Assembly (NCBI GenBank): GCA_020024635.1
Contig: JAHHTL010000002.1
Coordinates: 1 to 64,000 of the forward strand
Length of the DNA stretch: 64,000 bases
Source: Ruminococcus sp.
Lineage (GTDB): Bacteria > Bacillota > Clostridia > Lachnospirales > Lachnospiraceae
Direction: 5' to 3'
Under the pieces are notes generated by a model. The model was not told the origin of the DNA. It saw nothing but the letters and a program-made list of their open reading frames with translations, and ran no database searches. The stretch's first letter is position 1, and the number at the start of each line of letters is the position of its first letter. This document shows, piece after piece, positions 26,271 to 33,742 of this stretch. A program made the translations under genes and the position numbers.

Positions 26271-27272
26271 ATGAAAAGACTGGACATTTTAGGAAAAGAG
26301 TTGCTTGATGAAGCGAAAAATATAGAATTTCACTATAACAAAGAAGGAAGTTTATATGAAATATATGATCAGCTTCTTAAGACATATTGCTACCCAATAA
26401 GAGGGCTGGATCAATACAATTTAATTCTGGGATCTGGATATGAAGAGCGTTATTGGAAGTGGAAGAGAATCCAAGAGGCAAAGAAAAAAAGAGAATCAGA
26501 TCAAGTACAATTAGACGCGCAGCAGGAAGAAGAAATAGACTACAAAAAGCTTGCCAAAAAATTGGTTGATTTGGTTGATGATGCCGCTATTTCCAGTACA
26601 AAAAATATCAATCAGCCAAGTGAAAATCTTGTACGCGAGTTGATTCTAAGGCATCCGTATCATTTTTATCTCGATGTATGTGAGCAGTTGTATTATGCTC
26701 TTATAGATCAAAACACAAAAGAAGAGCTGATTGGGAGTTTGGACACCACCACAGATCAAGACTTTATAGAAACGATGTACGATTTTACCCAATTTGTTCT
26801 CTATATGGAACGACTAACACAGGAAGATATAGAAGGGGAGCTTTCAGAGGCACTCAAAGAATTAGCCGCTCAGGTAAGGAACAATCTTCCGAAGTATTTA
26901 AGCCTCCTTATGTTGGATGAGATCAGTATTTTGATGTTCAATGAACGGGCTGTGAAGGTTGAGGAACAGGAAGAGTACAGAAAGGAAGCCAGTGATCAGA
27001 TTAGAAAAGCTGTGGATATCATGACGGATTTCACAGATACAGTAAATGAAGTATATGTGGCATTTTCAGAATTAATGTACGGAGTAATTTTTGACAGAGC
27101 CAAAGGAAATGAAGAGAAAATGACTTCCTTGCTTAAGTCAGAAATCGAACAGACGAAGAAGATCTTAAAAATAGAGAAAAAAGAAAATCAAGAGCAGTTA
27201 GGATGCCGAATCTTTTGTGTGCAGGAAAGAACACAAGAAGATACCTTGTATCAGGTAATAGCTTCCATGTAG
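26271..27272 (+). CDS. Uncharacterised helical protein
   Basis: I do not recognise this family. 333 residues from ATG 26271, chosen because AAAGGAG lies 8-9 bases upstream; an in-frame start at 26232 would overlap the deaminase gene. It is soluble, acidic and almost entirely helical, with a Lys/Glu-rich segment (about 65-90), a TKNINQPSENLVRELILRH stretch, and a C-terminal EIEQTKKILKIEKKENQE coiled coil. No catalytic motif, signal peptide or membrane helix is visible. It is co-directional with fsa-add and closed by a terminator, so probably the last gene of that operon. Confidence 0.7.
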   Translation: MKRLDILGKELLDEAKNIEFHYNKEGSLYEIYDQLLKTYCYPIRGLDQYNLILGSGYEERYWKWKRIQEAKKKRESDQVQLDAQQEEEIDYKKLAKKLVDLVDDAAISSTKNINQPSENLVRELILRHPYHFYLDVCEQLYYALIDQNTKEELIGSLDTTTDQDFIETMYDFTQFVLYMERLTQEDIEGELSEALKELAAQVRNNLPKYLSLLMLDEISILMFNERAVKVEEQEEYRKEASDQIRKAVDIMTDFTDTVNEVYVAFSELMYGVIFDRAKGNEEKMTSLLKSEIEQTKKILKIEKKENQEQLGCRIFCVQERTQEDTLYQVIASM

Positions 27273-27279
27273 GAAAAAG

Positions 27280-27313
27280 AGAAGTCCTCATTTGATGTGG
27301 GGACTTCTTTTTT
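27280..27313 (+). terminator. Terminator after the fsa-add-uncharacterised operon
   Basis: AGAAGTCC (27280-27287) pairs with GGACTTCT (27301-27308), followed by TTTTTG. Confidence 0.8.
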
Positions 27314-27408
27314 GTATTTTCATACAGAAACAAAATATTGACTATATAATAACAATGTTGAACATAGTATAATTTAACTAGATTAATTATTAAAAAAAGA
27401 GAAATTAT

Positions 27409-27477
27409 ATGCAAAAAGCACTAAAATCGTACAGGTGCTTTTTCAAAAGAAATAACCGTGAAAGGAGTTTTACATGA
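27409..27477 (+). CDS. Candidate 22-residue leader peptide upstream of hypB
   Basis: A short open frame of 22 codons starts at ATG 27409 after AAAGAGAAA and ends with TGA 27475-27477, which overlaps the hypB start as ATGA. The peptide is basic (MQKALKSYRCFFKRNNRERS then FT). A perfect hairpin lies within its first codons. The stop-start overlap and the upstream TATAAT at 27368-27373 make it a plausible regulatory leader, but chance cannot be excluded for an ORF this short. No known leader family is recognised. Confidence 0.4.
   Translation: MQKALKSYRCFFKRNNRERSFT
27413..27443 (+). terminator. Terminator-like hairpin in the hypB leader
   Basis: AAAAAGCAC (27413-27421) and GTGCTTTTT (27435-27443) are perfectly complementary and the right arm ends in five Ts. 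It lies between the likely -10 (27368-27373) and hypB, so it can act as an attenuator. Ribosomes translating the leader ORF would melt it. Confidence 0.55.
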
Positions 27478-28145
27478 AAGCATATAAGGTGTTGGAAGTT
27501 AAGCAAAGTGTGTTTGCGGCAAATGACAAAGAGGCAGAGGAACTTCGCTTGAAGTTAAAAGAAAAAGGAGTGTTTTTGCTGAATCTAATGAGTAGCCCAG
27601 GTTCTGGAAAAACTACAACTCTGCAGCGCACAATCGAAGCATTAAAAGAGGAAATGAAAATTGGAATCATGGAAGCAGATATTGACTCAGAAGTAGATGC
27701 AAAAACCATTTCCGACATGGGGGTAAAAGCCATTCAGCTGCATACAGGGGGCATGTGTCATCTAGATGCACAGATGACAAGTCAGGGATTAGAAGGTCTA
27801 GGAACTGAAGACGTGGATCTTGTAGTTCTTGAGAATGTGGGAAATTTAGTCTGTCCCGCGGAATTTGATACGGGTGCTTCAAAAAATGCAATGATTTTAT
27901 CTGTACCAGAAGGACATGATAAACCGCTAAAATATCCACTAATGTTTTCCATTTGTGATGTAGTACTGATTAATAAAGTTGACGTTTTGCCATATTTTGA
28001 TTTTGATATTGAAAAGTGCCGTGAATATGTACATATGCGTAATCCGAAGGCAAAAGTGATCCCAATTTGCGCACGGACAGGAGAAGGAATGGAAGAATGG
28101 TACCGTTGGCTGAAAGAAGAAGTAAATACCTGGAAAGGGAAATAA
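27474..28145 (+). CDS. hypB: Nickel-insertion GTPase HypB
   Basis: GTPase that with HypA delivers nickel to [NiFe]-hydrogenase and sometimes other nickel enzymes. 223 residues: P-loop SSPGSGKTTTL (about 40-50), DIDSEVDAK switch region, ENVGNLVCP (G3-type) and NKVDVLPYF for guanine recognition. The His-rich nickel-storage N-terminus found in some HypBs is missing, so nickel must come from HypA or a separate metallochaperone. RBS AAAGGAG. It is followed by the iron-sulfur flavoprotein and then HypA; hypC, D, E and F are not in the window. Confidence 0.93.
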   Translation: MKAYKVLEVKQSVFAANDKEAEELRLKLKEKGVFLLNLMSSPGSGKTTTLQRTIEALKEEMKIGIMEADIDSEVDAKTISDMGVKAIQLHTGGMCHLDAQMTSQGLEGLGTEDVDLVVLENVGNLVCPAEFDTGASKNAMILSVPEGHDKPLKYPLMFSICDVVLINKVDVLPYFDFDIEKCREYVHMRNPKAKVIPICARTGEGMEEWYRWLKEEVNTWKGK

Positions 28146-28174
28146 AGGAATAAGAAGGAAAAGGAGAATGAAGG

Positions 28175-30847
28175 ATGGCACAATTACGTTCTAAAATTGT
28201 GAAATTAGCGAAAATGGTGGGTGGTATTGCTGGTGTGATGAATAAAATTGATGAAAATGCACCGGAGTATTATGCACTCGAATGTGTGGTCAGTGATGAA
28301 CAGGCAGATGTGGCGCTGACAATGGGGCTTCGCAAACCTCGGACGGTGGAATATGTTTCCCAAAAGTGTGGAAAGACAATCGAAGAAACACACAAAATAT
28401 TAATGGAACTTTCTAAGATTGGTGTATGTAAAGTTTGGCATGAGGATGGACAAGAATTATTTTGGGTTAATATTTTTGCACCGGGCATGTTGGAAATGAT
28501 GGTCAACAATAGAGAACAGTTAGAAAAGTATCCACAAATTGGAAAGGCATTTGAAGCATATACTCGTACTAGGCTTGCTCCAATGACCCCAATGCTTCCA
28601 GAGGGAATGGCGATGATGCGAGTAATTCCGATAGAATCAGCCATTGAAAACATACCAGGAGTCCAACCATGGGAAAAATTGTCCCACTACCTTGACAAAT
28701 ACGATAAGTTTAGCGTTTCAGACTGTTCTTGTCGCGCATCTCGTCGCCATTTAGATGAGGGATGTGGTCATTTGGAACAAGATCTTTGTATACAGATGGG
28801 ATCAGGGGCGGAATATTATATCAATACAGGTCGAGCCAGAGAAATTACAAGAGAAGAGGCCGAGGAAATTATCCATCGAGCAGAAGAAATGGGATTGATG
28901 CATGAAATGCCACATACAGAAGAATGTGGAGAGGCGTTTGCTATTTGTAATTGCTGTGGATGTTCTTGTTTTTCTATGCGTATTGCATCGATGTTTAAAA
29001 CACCGGATGCTATTCGTTCAAATTTCTGTGCAGAAGTGAATACAGCTAACTGTGTAGCCTGTGGACAGTGTGTGGAAAATTGTCCGGTGAATGCGATTCA
29101 ATTAGGGCAGCGCTTATGTGCAAAAGAACCGCTACCAGAGAAAAAGGAACGTACGGTTCGAGATCATATATGGGGGAAAAAAGACTGGAATGTAGATTAT
29201 CGTGAAAATAGAAAAGACGTAGCGGAAGAAGGAACATCTCCGTGTAAAACAGCCTGTCCAGCGCATATTGCAGTGCAAGGATATATTAAGCTTGCCAGCC
29301 AGGGGCGCTACAAAGAAGCCTTGGAACTGATCAAAAAAGAAAATCCATTTCCAGCGGTATGCGGTCGAATCTGTCCACATGGCTGTGAGAGTGAATGTAC
29401 CAGAGGAGATATTGACGAACCGATTGCAATTGATGAGATCAAGAAGTTTATTGCAGATCAAGAGTTAGATAGCAATCAGCGGTTTATCCCAGAGAAACGT
29501 CATGATTATGGTAGAAAGATTGCGGTTGTAGGAGCAGGCCCTGCGGGACTTTCTTGTGCCTATTATCTTGCCATTGACGGTTATGCAGTTACAGTGTTTG
29601 AAAAGCAAGAAAAATTAGGGGGAATGTTGACCTTAGGAATTCCGGCTTTCCGTCTAGAGAAAAATGTAGTAGATGCAGAAATCGATATTTTAAGAGAGAT
29701 GGGGGTAGAGTTTAAGACAGGAATCGAAGTAGGAAAAGATCTTACATTAGATGAGCTAAGAAACCAAGGATATGAGGCTTTCTATCTTGCAATTGGCGCA
29801 CAAGGAGGACGGTCGCTTGGAGTAGAAGGGGAAAATGCACTTGGTGTAATTACTGGGGTAGAGTTTTTGCGAGATGTAAATCTTGGAAAAGAGGTACAAC
29901 TTTCAGGAAAAGCGGTTGTCATAGGTGGTGGAAATGTTGCCATTGATGTAGCACGTACAGCGACACGAACAGGAGCATCCGAAGTTTCCATGTTCTGTCT
30001 GGAAAGCAGAAAAGAAATGCCGGCTCTAACAGAAGAAATAGAAGAAACCTTAGAAGAAGGAATTTCCATTGAAAACAGTTGGGGACCAAAGCGCATTCTT
30101 GTGGAAAATGGAAAGGTTACAGGTGTAGAATTTAAGAAATGTGTCTCTGTTTTCGATGAGAATGGACGTTTTGCACCAAAATATGATGAAAACAATACGA
30201 TTATCGTAGAAGCACAAACTGTACTTATATCAATTGGTCAGTCCATTCAGTGGGGAGGACTTCTAGAAGGAAGTGCTGTAGAAATCAATCCAAATAGAAC
30301 GGCAAAGGCAGATGCACATACCTATCAAACGGCTCAAAAGGATGTATTTGTAGGTGGAGATGCCTATACAGGACCGAAATTTGCAATCCATGCGATCGCA
30401 GCAGGAAAAGAAGGTGCAATTTCTATCCATCGTTATGTACAACCAGGACAAAGTTTGACCTTTGGACGAGATCGACGAGAGTACCATGCCTTTGATAAAA
30501 ATAACATTGTTGTGGAAGGATTTGACAATACGGCACGTCAAAAGATAGGTCATAATCCAGCGGCCAAAAATTCTTTTAAAGATGATCGCATTACATTTAC
30601 AGAAGAACAAATGAAAAAAGAAACAGAACGTTGCCTTGGATGTGGAGCGGCACAAGTAGATGCGTATATGTGTGTGGGATGTGGACAGTGTACAACAAAA
30701 TGTAAATTTGATGCTATCCACCTTATACGAAAATACGATAATACACCGGACACCTATGAAAAACTTCCAATGAAAATGGCTGCAAATGCCGTGAAACGTG
30801 CAGGGAAAATTGTTGCTACGGGTGTAAAAGAAATCGGAAAAAATTAG
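28175..30847 (+). CDS. Multi-domain iron-sulfur FAD oxidoreductase (GltD-like fusion)
   Basis: 890 residues in four parts. About 1-100 resembles a winged helix (VEYVSQKCGKTIEETHKIL). About 180-285 is a Cys-rich region (SDCSCRAS, CNCCGCSCF). A ferredoxin motif CVACGQCVENCP is at about 290. A GltD-like unit runs from CKTACPAHIAVQGYI (about 353) with FAD site VVGAGPAGLSCAYYLA (about 450) and NAD(P) site VVIGGGNVAIDVARTA (about 582). The C-terminus adds CLGCG and CVGCGQCTTKC. This is an NAD(P)H-linked electron hub, probably cytoplasmic. It sits between hypB and hypA, so it may serve a nickel enzyme, but its partner is not visible. Related fusions are annotated only as FAD-dependent oxidoreductases. 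Confidence 0.85.
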   Translation: MAQLRSKIVKLAKMVGGIAGVMNKIDENAPEYYALECVVSDEQADVALTMGLRKPRTVEYVSQKCGKTIEETHKILMELSKIGVCKVWHEDGQELFWVNIFAPGMLEMMVNNREQLEKYPQIGKAFEAYTRTRLAPMTPMLPEGMAMMRVIPIESAIENIPGVQPWEKLSHYLDKYDKFSVSDCSCRASRRHLDEGCGHLEQDLCIQMGSGAEYYINTGRAREITREEAEEIIHRAEEMGLMHEMPHTEECGEAFAICNCCGCSCFSMRIASMFKTPDAIRSNFCAEVNTANCVACGQCVENCPVNAIQLGQRLCAKEPLPEKKERTVRDHIWGKKDWNVDYRENRKDVAEEGTSPCKTACPAHIAVQGYIKLASQGRYKEALELIKKENPFPAVCGRICPHGCESECTRGDIDEPIAIDEIKKFIADQELDSNQRFIPEKRHDYGRKIAVVGAGPAGLSCAYYLAIDGYAVTVFEKQEKLGGMLTLGIPAFRLEKNVVDAEIDILREMGVEFKTGIEVGKDLTLDELRNQGYEAFYLAIGAQGGRSLGVEGENALGVITGVEFLRDVNLGKEVQLSGKAVVIGGGNVAIDVARTATRTGASEVSMFCLESRKEMPALTEEIEETLEEGISIENSWGPKRILVENGKVTGVEFKKCVSVFDENGRFAPKYDENNTIIVEAQTVLISIGQSIQWGGLLEGSAVEINPNRTAKADAHTYQTAQKDVFVGGDAYTGPKFAIHAIAAGKEGAISIHRYVQPGQSLTFGRDRREYHAFDKNNIVVEGFDNTARQKIGHNPAAKNSFKDDRITFTEEQMKKETERCLGCGAAQVDAYMCVGCGQCTTKCKFDAIHLIRKYDNTPDTYEKLPMKMAANAVKRAGKIVATGVKEIGKN

Positions 30848-30869
30848 AACTTATGTCTGGAGGAAGAGC

Positions 30870-31211
30870 ATGCACGAACTGGGAGTTATAAGTTCAATGG
30901 TTAAGACAATAGAAGAAATCATAAAAGAAGAGGGTTTTACAGAAGTACAAAAGCTTGTATTAGAAGTAGGAGAACTGTCTGGAGTAGTACCACATTATAT
31001 GGAAGTATGCTTTCCGGCAGCGGTTTATAAAACTTTTATGGAAAACACGGTATTAGAAATGGAGACTGTACCGGGAATCGTAAAGTGCAAAGACTGTGGA
31101 AGAGAATTTAACGCGGTGGCTCAAGATTTTCGTTGCCCGAAATGTGGGAGCAATGATATGGAAATCCTCTCGGGAAATGATGTGATGATTAAAGAACTTC
31201 TATGTAGTTAA
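30870..31211 (+). CDS. hypA: Nickel/zinc metallochaperone HypA
   Basis: 113 residues. The N-terminal Met-His-Glu (MHELGVISSMV) supplies the nickel ligand His2. The zinc ribbon is CKDCGREF and CPKCGS (about 71-93), and the central EVGELSGVVPHYM is conserved. It works with HypB in nickel delivery, in the cytoplasm. It is third in the operon, 22 bases after the flavoprotein and preceded by CTGGAGGAAG. Its genome partner enzyme is not encoded here, which leaves open hydrogenase or another nickel enzyme. Confidence 0.93.
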   Translation: MHELGVISSMVKTIEEIIKEEGFTEVQKLVLEVGELSGVVPHYMEVCFPAAVYKTFMENTVLEMETVPGIVKCKDCGREFNAVAQDFRCPKCGSNDMEILSGNDVMIKELLCS

Positions 31212-31224
31212 AAGGATAAAAAGA

Positions 31225-31254
31225 CAAAATGGATAGCGTTTGCTATCCATTTTG
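31225..31254. terminator. Bidirectional terminator between hypA and hsp20
   Basis: CAAAATGGATAGC (31225-31237) and GCTATCCATTTTG (31242-31254) form a perfect 13-base stem with loop GTTT. The arms give A and T tracts for either strand, so it can end both converging genes. Confidence 0.75.
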
Positions 31255-31266
31255 CATGATCACAGC

Positions 31267-31686
31267 TTATTCAATTGCTATTCTTGTCTGAGATGTAACA
31301 TTTTGAGGAGCTTTTTTCGGAATGAGCAATTTTAGAACGCCATCGGAAAATGCAGCTTTGATGTCCTCTTTTGTAACATCCTTTCCTACATAAAATTTTC
31401 TAGTACAGTTTCCAGTGTATCTTTCTCGACGGATACAATTTCCTTTCTGATCTTTTTCTTCGTTTGTCTGATCTTTCACTGCACTGATGCAAAGATATCC
31501 ATCTTTTAAATCAGCGGAAATATCTTCTTTTGTATATCCAGGAAGTTCCATTTCAACCATATAGTTTCCGTCTTTTTCATGAATGTCTGTTTTCATGATC
31601 TGTGCGGAGGTGTTTTCAAATGGACGTGTAAAGAAAGGATCCTGAAACATCTCATCAAAAAAATTATTTCTGTTTGCTAATAACAT
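31267..31686 (-). CDS. Hsp20/alpha-crystallin small heat-shock protein
   Basis: ATP-independent holdase chaperone of 139 residues. The alpha-crystallin domain spans about 32-130 with VEMELPGYTKEDISADLKDG and the conserved FSDGVLKLLIPKK (the GxLxxxxP-like end). The short C-terminal tail keeps an I-x-I type motif (RIAIE). The N-terminus MLLANRNNFFDEMFQDPFF is typical of clostridial Hsp18. RBS AAGGAGG. Regulation is readable: a TTGACA/TATAAT-type promoter overlaps a CIRCE operator upstream, so HrcA repression is expected. Confidence 0.95.
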   Translation of the reverse strand: MLLANRNNFFDEMFQDPFFTRPFENTSAQIMKTDIHEKDGNYMVEMELPGYTKEDISADLKDGYLCISAVKDQTNEEKDQKGNCIRRERYTGNCTRKFYVGKDVTKEDIKAAFSDGVLKLLIPKKAPQNVTSQTRIAIE

Positions 31687-31730
31687 AAGTCATACCTCCT
31701 TGAAAAACATTTGTTTTATTTGTTCTATAT

Positions 31731-31761
31731 ATTATATAACATATATTATTAGCAATGTCAA
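31731..31761 (-). promoter_or_regulatory. SigA promoter of hsp20
   Basis: On the minus strand TTGACA (31756-31761) is followed at 17 bases by TATATA (31733-31738), or at 19 by TATAAT (31731-31736). The -35 lies inside the CIRCE element. Confidence 0.75.
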
Positions 31762-31775
31762 CAGGTGAGTGCTAA
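31749..31775. promoter_or_regulatory. CIRCE operator (HrcA site) for hsp20
   Basis: GAGTGCTAA (31767-31775) is a perfect right half-site and TTAGCAATG (31749-31757) matches seven of nine positions of the left half TTAGCACTC, with the required nine-base spacer. It covers the hsp20 -35 box, the expected place for repression by HrcA. Confidence 0.85.
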
Positions 31776-31801
31776 TTTTCTAAAAAAATAAAAATAGAAG
31801 T

Positions 31802-31830
31802 TTTTCAAGGTACATCGGTTATGCTACAAT
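31802..31830 (+). promoter_or_regulatory. Possible SigA promoter for the YgjP-like gene
   Basis: TTTTCA (31802-31807) and TACAAT (31825-31830) at 17-base spacing, about 60 bases before the ATG. Moderate match. Confidence 0.4.
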
Positions 31831-31889
31831 AACGTTATACAAAATAAGATGTTGCGAGGAAAAACGGATAGATTGCTTTGGGATAGAGG

Positions 31890-32438
31890 ATGAATATGAA
31901 TCAGTTGGAACATGTGGAGGTTATACAAAGTAACCGTAAGACAATGTCCATTCAAATAAAAAAAACAGGACAAGTGATAGTTCGTGCGCCGTATTGGATG
32001 AAGGATGCGGATATTCACAGGGTTGTGAAGGATAGAGAAGAATGGATCAAAAAACATTTAAAAATAGTAGAAGAAGAAAAAAAACATCAAATGTGTATCA
32101 GTGAAGAAGAGGTGCAAGAACTTGTGCGCAAAGCAAAGAGGATACTACCACAAAAAGTGTCTTACTATGCAGAAAAGATAGGAGTTACATACGGACGGAT
32201 TACGATCAGGCATCAAAAGACTAGATGGGGAAGTTGTAGTTCTAAAGGAAATCTTAATTTTAATTGTGTACTGATGATGGCGCCGGAAGAAGTGCAAGAT
32301 TACATTGTGGTACATGAACTGTGTCATAGGAAAGAAATGAATCATTCAAAAAAATTTTGGGACGAAGTAGAGAAGATTTTGCCGGAATACAGAAAACAAG
32401 AACAGTGGCTAAAAACAAAAGGGCGTGTATTGATTTAA
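31890..32438 (+). CDS. YgjP-like zinc metallopeptidase (DUF45, M48-related)
   Basis: 182 residues. The catalytic zinc motif HELCH lies in IVVHELCHRKEMNHSKKFWDEV (about 129-150), with the third ligand expected at the second His downstream. The upstream RHQKTRWGSCSSKGNLNFN is the conserved DUF45/YgjP signature. There is no signal peptide or membrane helix, so it is cytoplasmic. The family's physiological substrate is not established. In-frame ATGs at 31890 and 31896 are both possible. It is 36 bases ahead of the AraC regulator with no terminator between. Confidence 0.88.
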   Translation: MNMNQLEHVEVIQSNRKTMSIQIKKTGQVIVRAPYWMKDADIHRVVKDREEWIKKHLKIVEEEKKHQMCISEEEVQELVRKAKRILPQKVSYYAEKIGVTYGRITIRHQKTRWGSCSSKGNLNFNCVLMMAPEEVQDYIVVHELCHRKEMNHSKKFWDEVEKILPEYRKQEQWLKTKGRVLI

Positions 32439-32474
32439 TTTCAAATATTCAAAACAGTGGTTAGGAAAGTTAGA

Positions 32475-33674
32475 ATGAAAGAACAAAAAGACTGGTTTAC
32501 GGGGATAGATTATTATAATAATTATAAAGAGAAAGAAATTCAGGTGGAAAAACTTGAAATTAGCAAAACAATTGATCTCCATGCTCATGTGCAGGTAGAA
32601 CTGTGGTATGTACTGGATGGAATCGCGAAGATGGATGTGAATGGGAAAACGTATCCCTTGGAAAAAAATGCATTTTTATGTTTGTATGCGCATCATCTTT
32701 ATCAAGTTTATGAAATTAAAGAAAGCTTAAAAGTAATTAGAATTCGATTTTTTATCGGTTTATTTATGCATATGATGTGGGAAAAACATGAATCTGCCAC
32801 ACATGCCCAGTTGGTTTATGAAACCAAACCAATCATTGATGGGAACTGTGACAAACATATTAAAGAACTGTTTCTAAGTATTTGCAAGGAACAGGAAGAG
32901 GAAAAATTTGGAGCACGCAATATGATTGTTTATCGGGTGCTGGAATTGCATACGTTATATTGTCGTTATGCTTTGGAGGATACAAGAAAGGTGGATGAAA
33001 AAGACATATGGTATATCATTCAACAAATTTTGGTATCACCGGCAAAATCTTATAAAATCGATGAAGCAGCAAACAAGCTAGGTTATCATCCCAATTACTT
33101 AAATCAGAAATTAAAACAATTGTGCGGAATGACTTTTTTGGAGCTAAAGCAGTTTGCGAAGGTATTAAATGTATGTGCACTGCTCCATTTTGAAGAACTG
33201 GAAATTTCCTATATTATTGAGCAATTAGGGGATTGTTCCAAGGCAACTTTTTACCGTATTTTTGAAGAATATACAGGGATGAGTCCAACAACTTACCAGA
33301 AGAAAATGATTTTAGACCAAGAGCATTATTATCATGGTCAAGATCGCTTTTTGAAAATACTTCAATATTTGTCATTTTACTTTACCGGCAACATTACAAT
33401 ACAGGATTGTGCACAAGAATTAAATATCAAAGAATATGCAATTGAACAATTATTAAAGGATTACGATCTAACTTTTAAAACATTACTAGAAGATATTCGG
33501 TTTCTATATGCAAAAACCTTAATTGAGACAACAGACATCCCACTGACAACTATTGCAATGGATTGCGGATTTGGTAGCTTGTCTACCTTTCAGAGAGTAT
33601 TTCAAAATAAACGAAATTGTATGCCTAGTGAATATCGAAAAAAGATAAAAACCTTAAAAAATGAGAATAATTAA
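32475..33674 (+). CDS. AraC-family regulator with two HTH domains
   Basis: 399 residues from ATG 32475 (AGGAAAG upstream; an in-frame start at 32457 would add six residues). The N-terminus is a cupin-like ligand domain (about 20-110: DLHAHVQVELWYVLDG). Two AraC-type DNA-binding units follow: about 170-275, ending GDCSKATFYRIFEEYTGMSP, and about 290-392, ending GFGSLSTFQRVFQNKRNCMP. Ordinary members carry only one. The first copy looks degenerate in its initial HTH. It probably controls the enoate reductase directly downstream, whose promoter has TATAAT but no good -35, as expected for activation. Confidence 0.85.
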   Translation: MKEQKDWFTGIDYYNNYKEKEIQVEKLEISKTIDLHAHVQVELWYVLDGIAKMDVNGKTYPLEKNAFLCLYAHHLYQVYEIKESLKVIRIRFFIGLFMHMMWEKHESATHAQLVYETKPIIDGNCDKHIKELFLSICKEQEEEKFGARNMIVYRVLELHTLYCRYALEDTRKVDEKDIWYIIQQILVSPAKSYKIDEAANKLGYHPNYLNQKLKQLCGMTFLELKQFAKVLNVCALLHFEELEISYIIEQLGDCSKATFYRIFEEYTGMSPTTYQKKMILDQEHYYHGQDRFLKILQYLSFYFTGNITIQDCAQELNIKEYAIEQLLKDYDLTFKTLLEDIRFLYAKTLIETTDIPLTTIAMDCGFGSLSTFQRVFQNKRNCMPSEYRKKIKTLKNENN

Positions 33675-33683
33675 ACTTAAAAT

Positions 33684-33715
33684 GAATGTTAGAATGCTCT
33701 ATTGCGAGTTATAAT
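33684..33715 (+). promoter_or_regulatory. Activator-type promoter of the enoate reductase
   Basis: TATAAT at 33710-33715 lacks a good -35. Instead GAATG occurs at 33684-33688 and 33692-33696, a short direct repeat where an AraC-type activator could bind. Weak evidence for the repeat, better for the -10. Confidence 0.4.
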
Positions 33716-33742
33716 GTATTTAGATAAATTTAGGAGGTTCTT

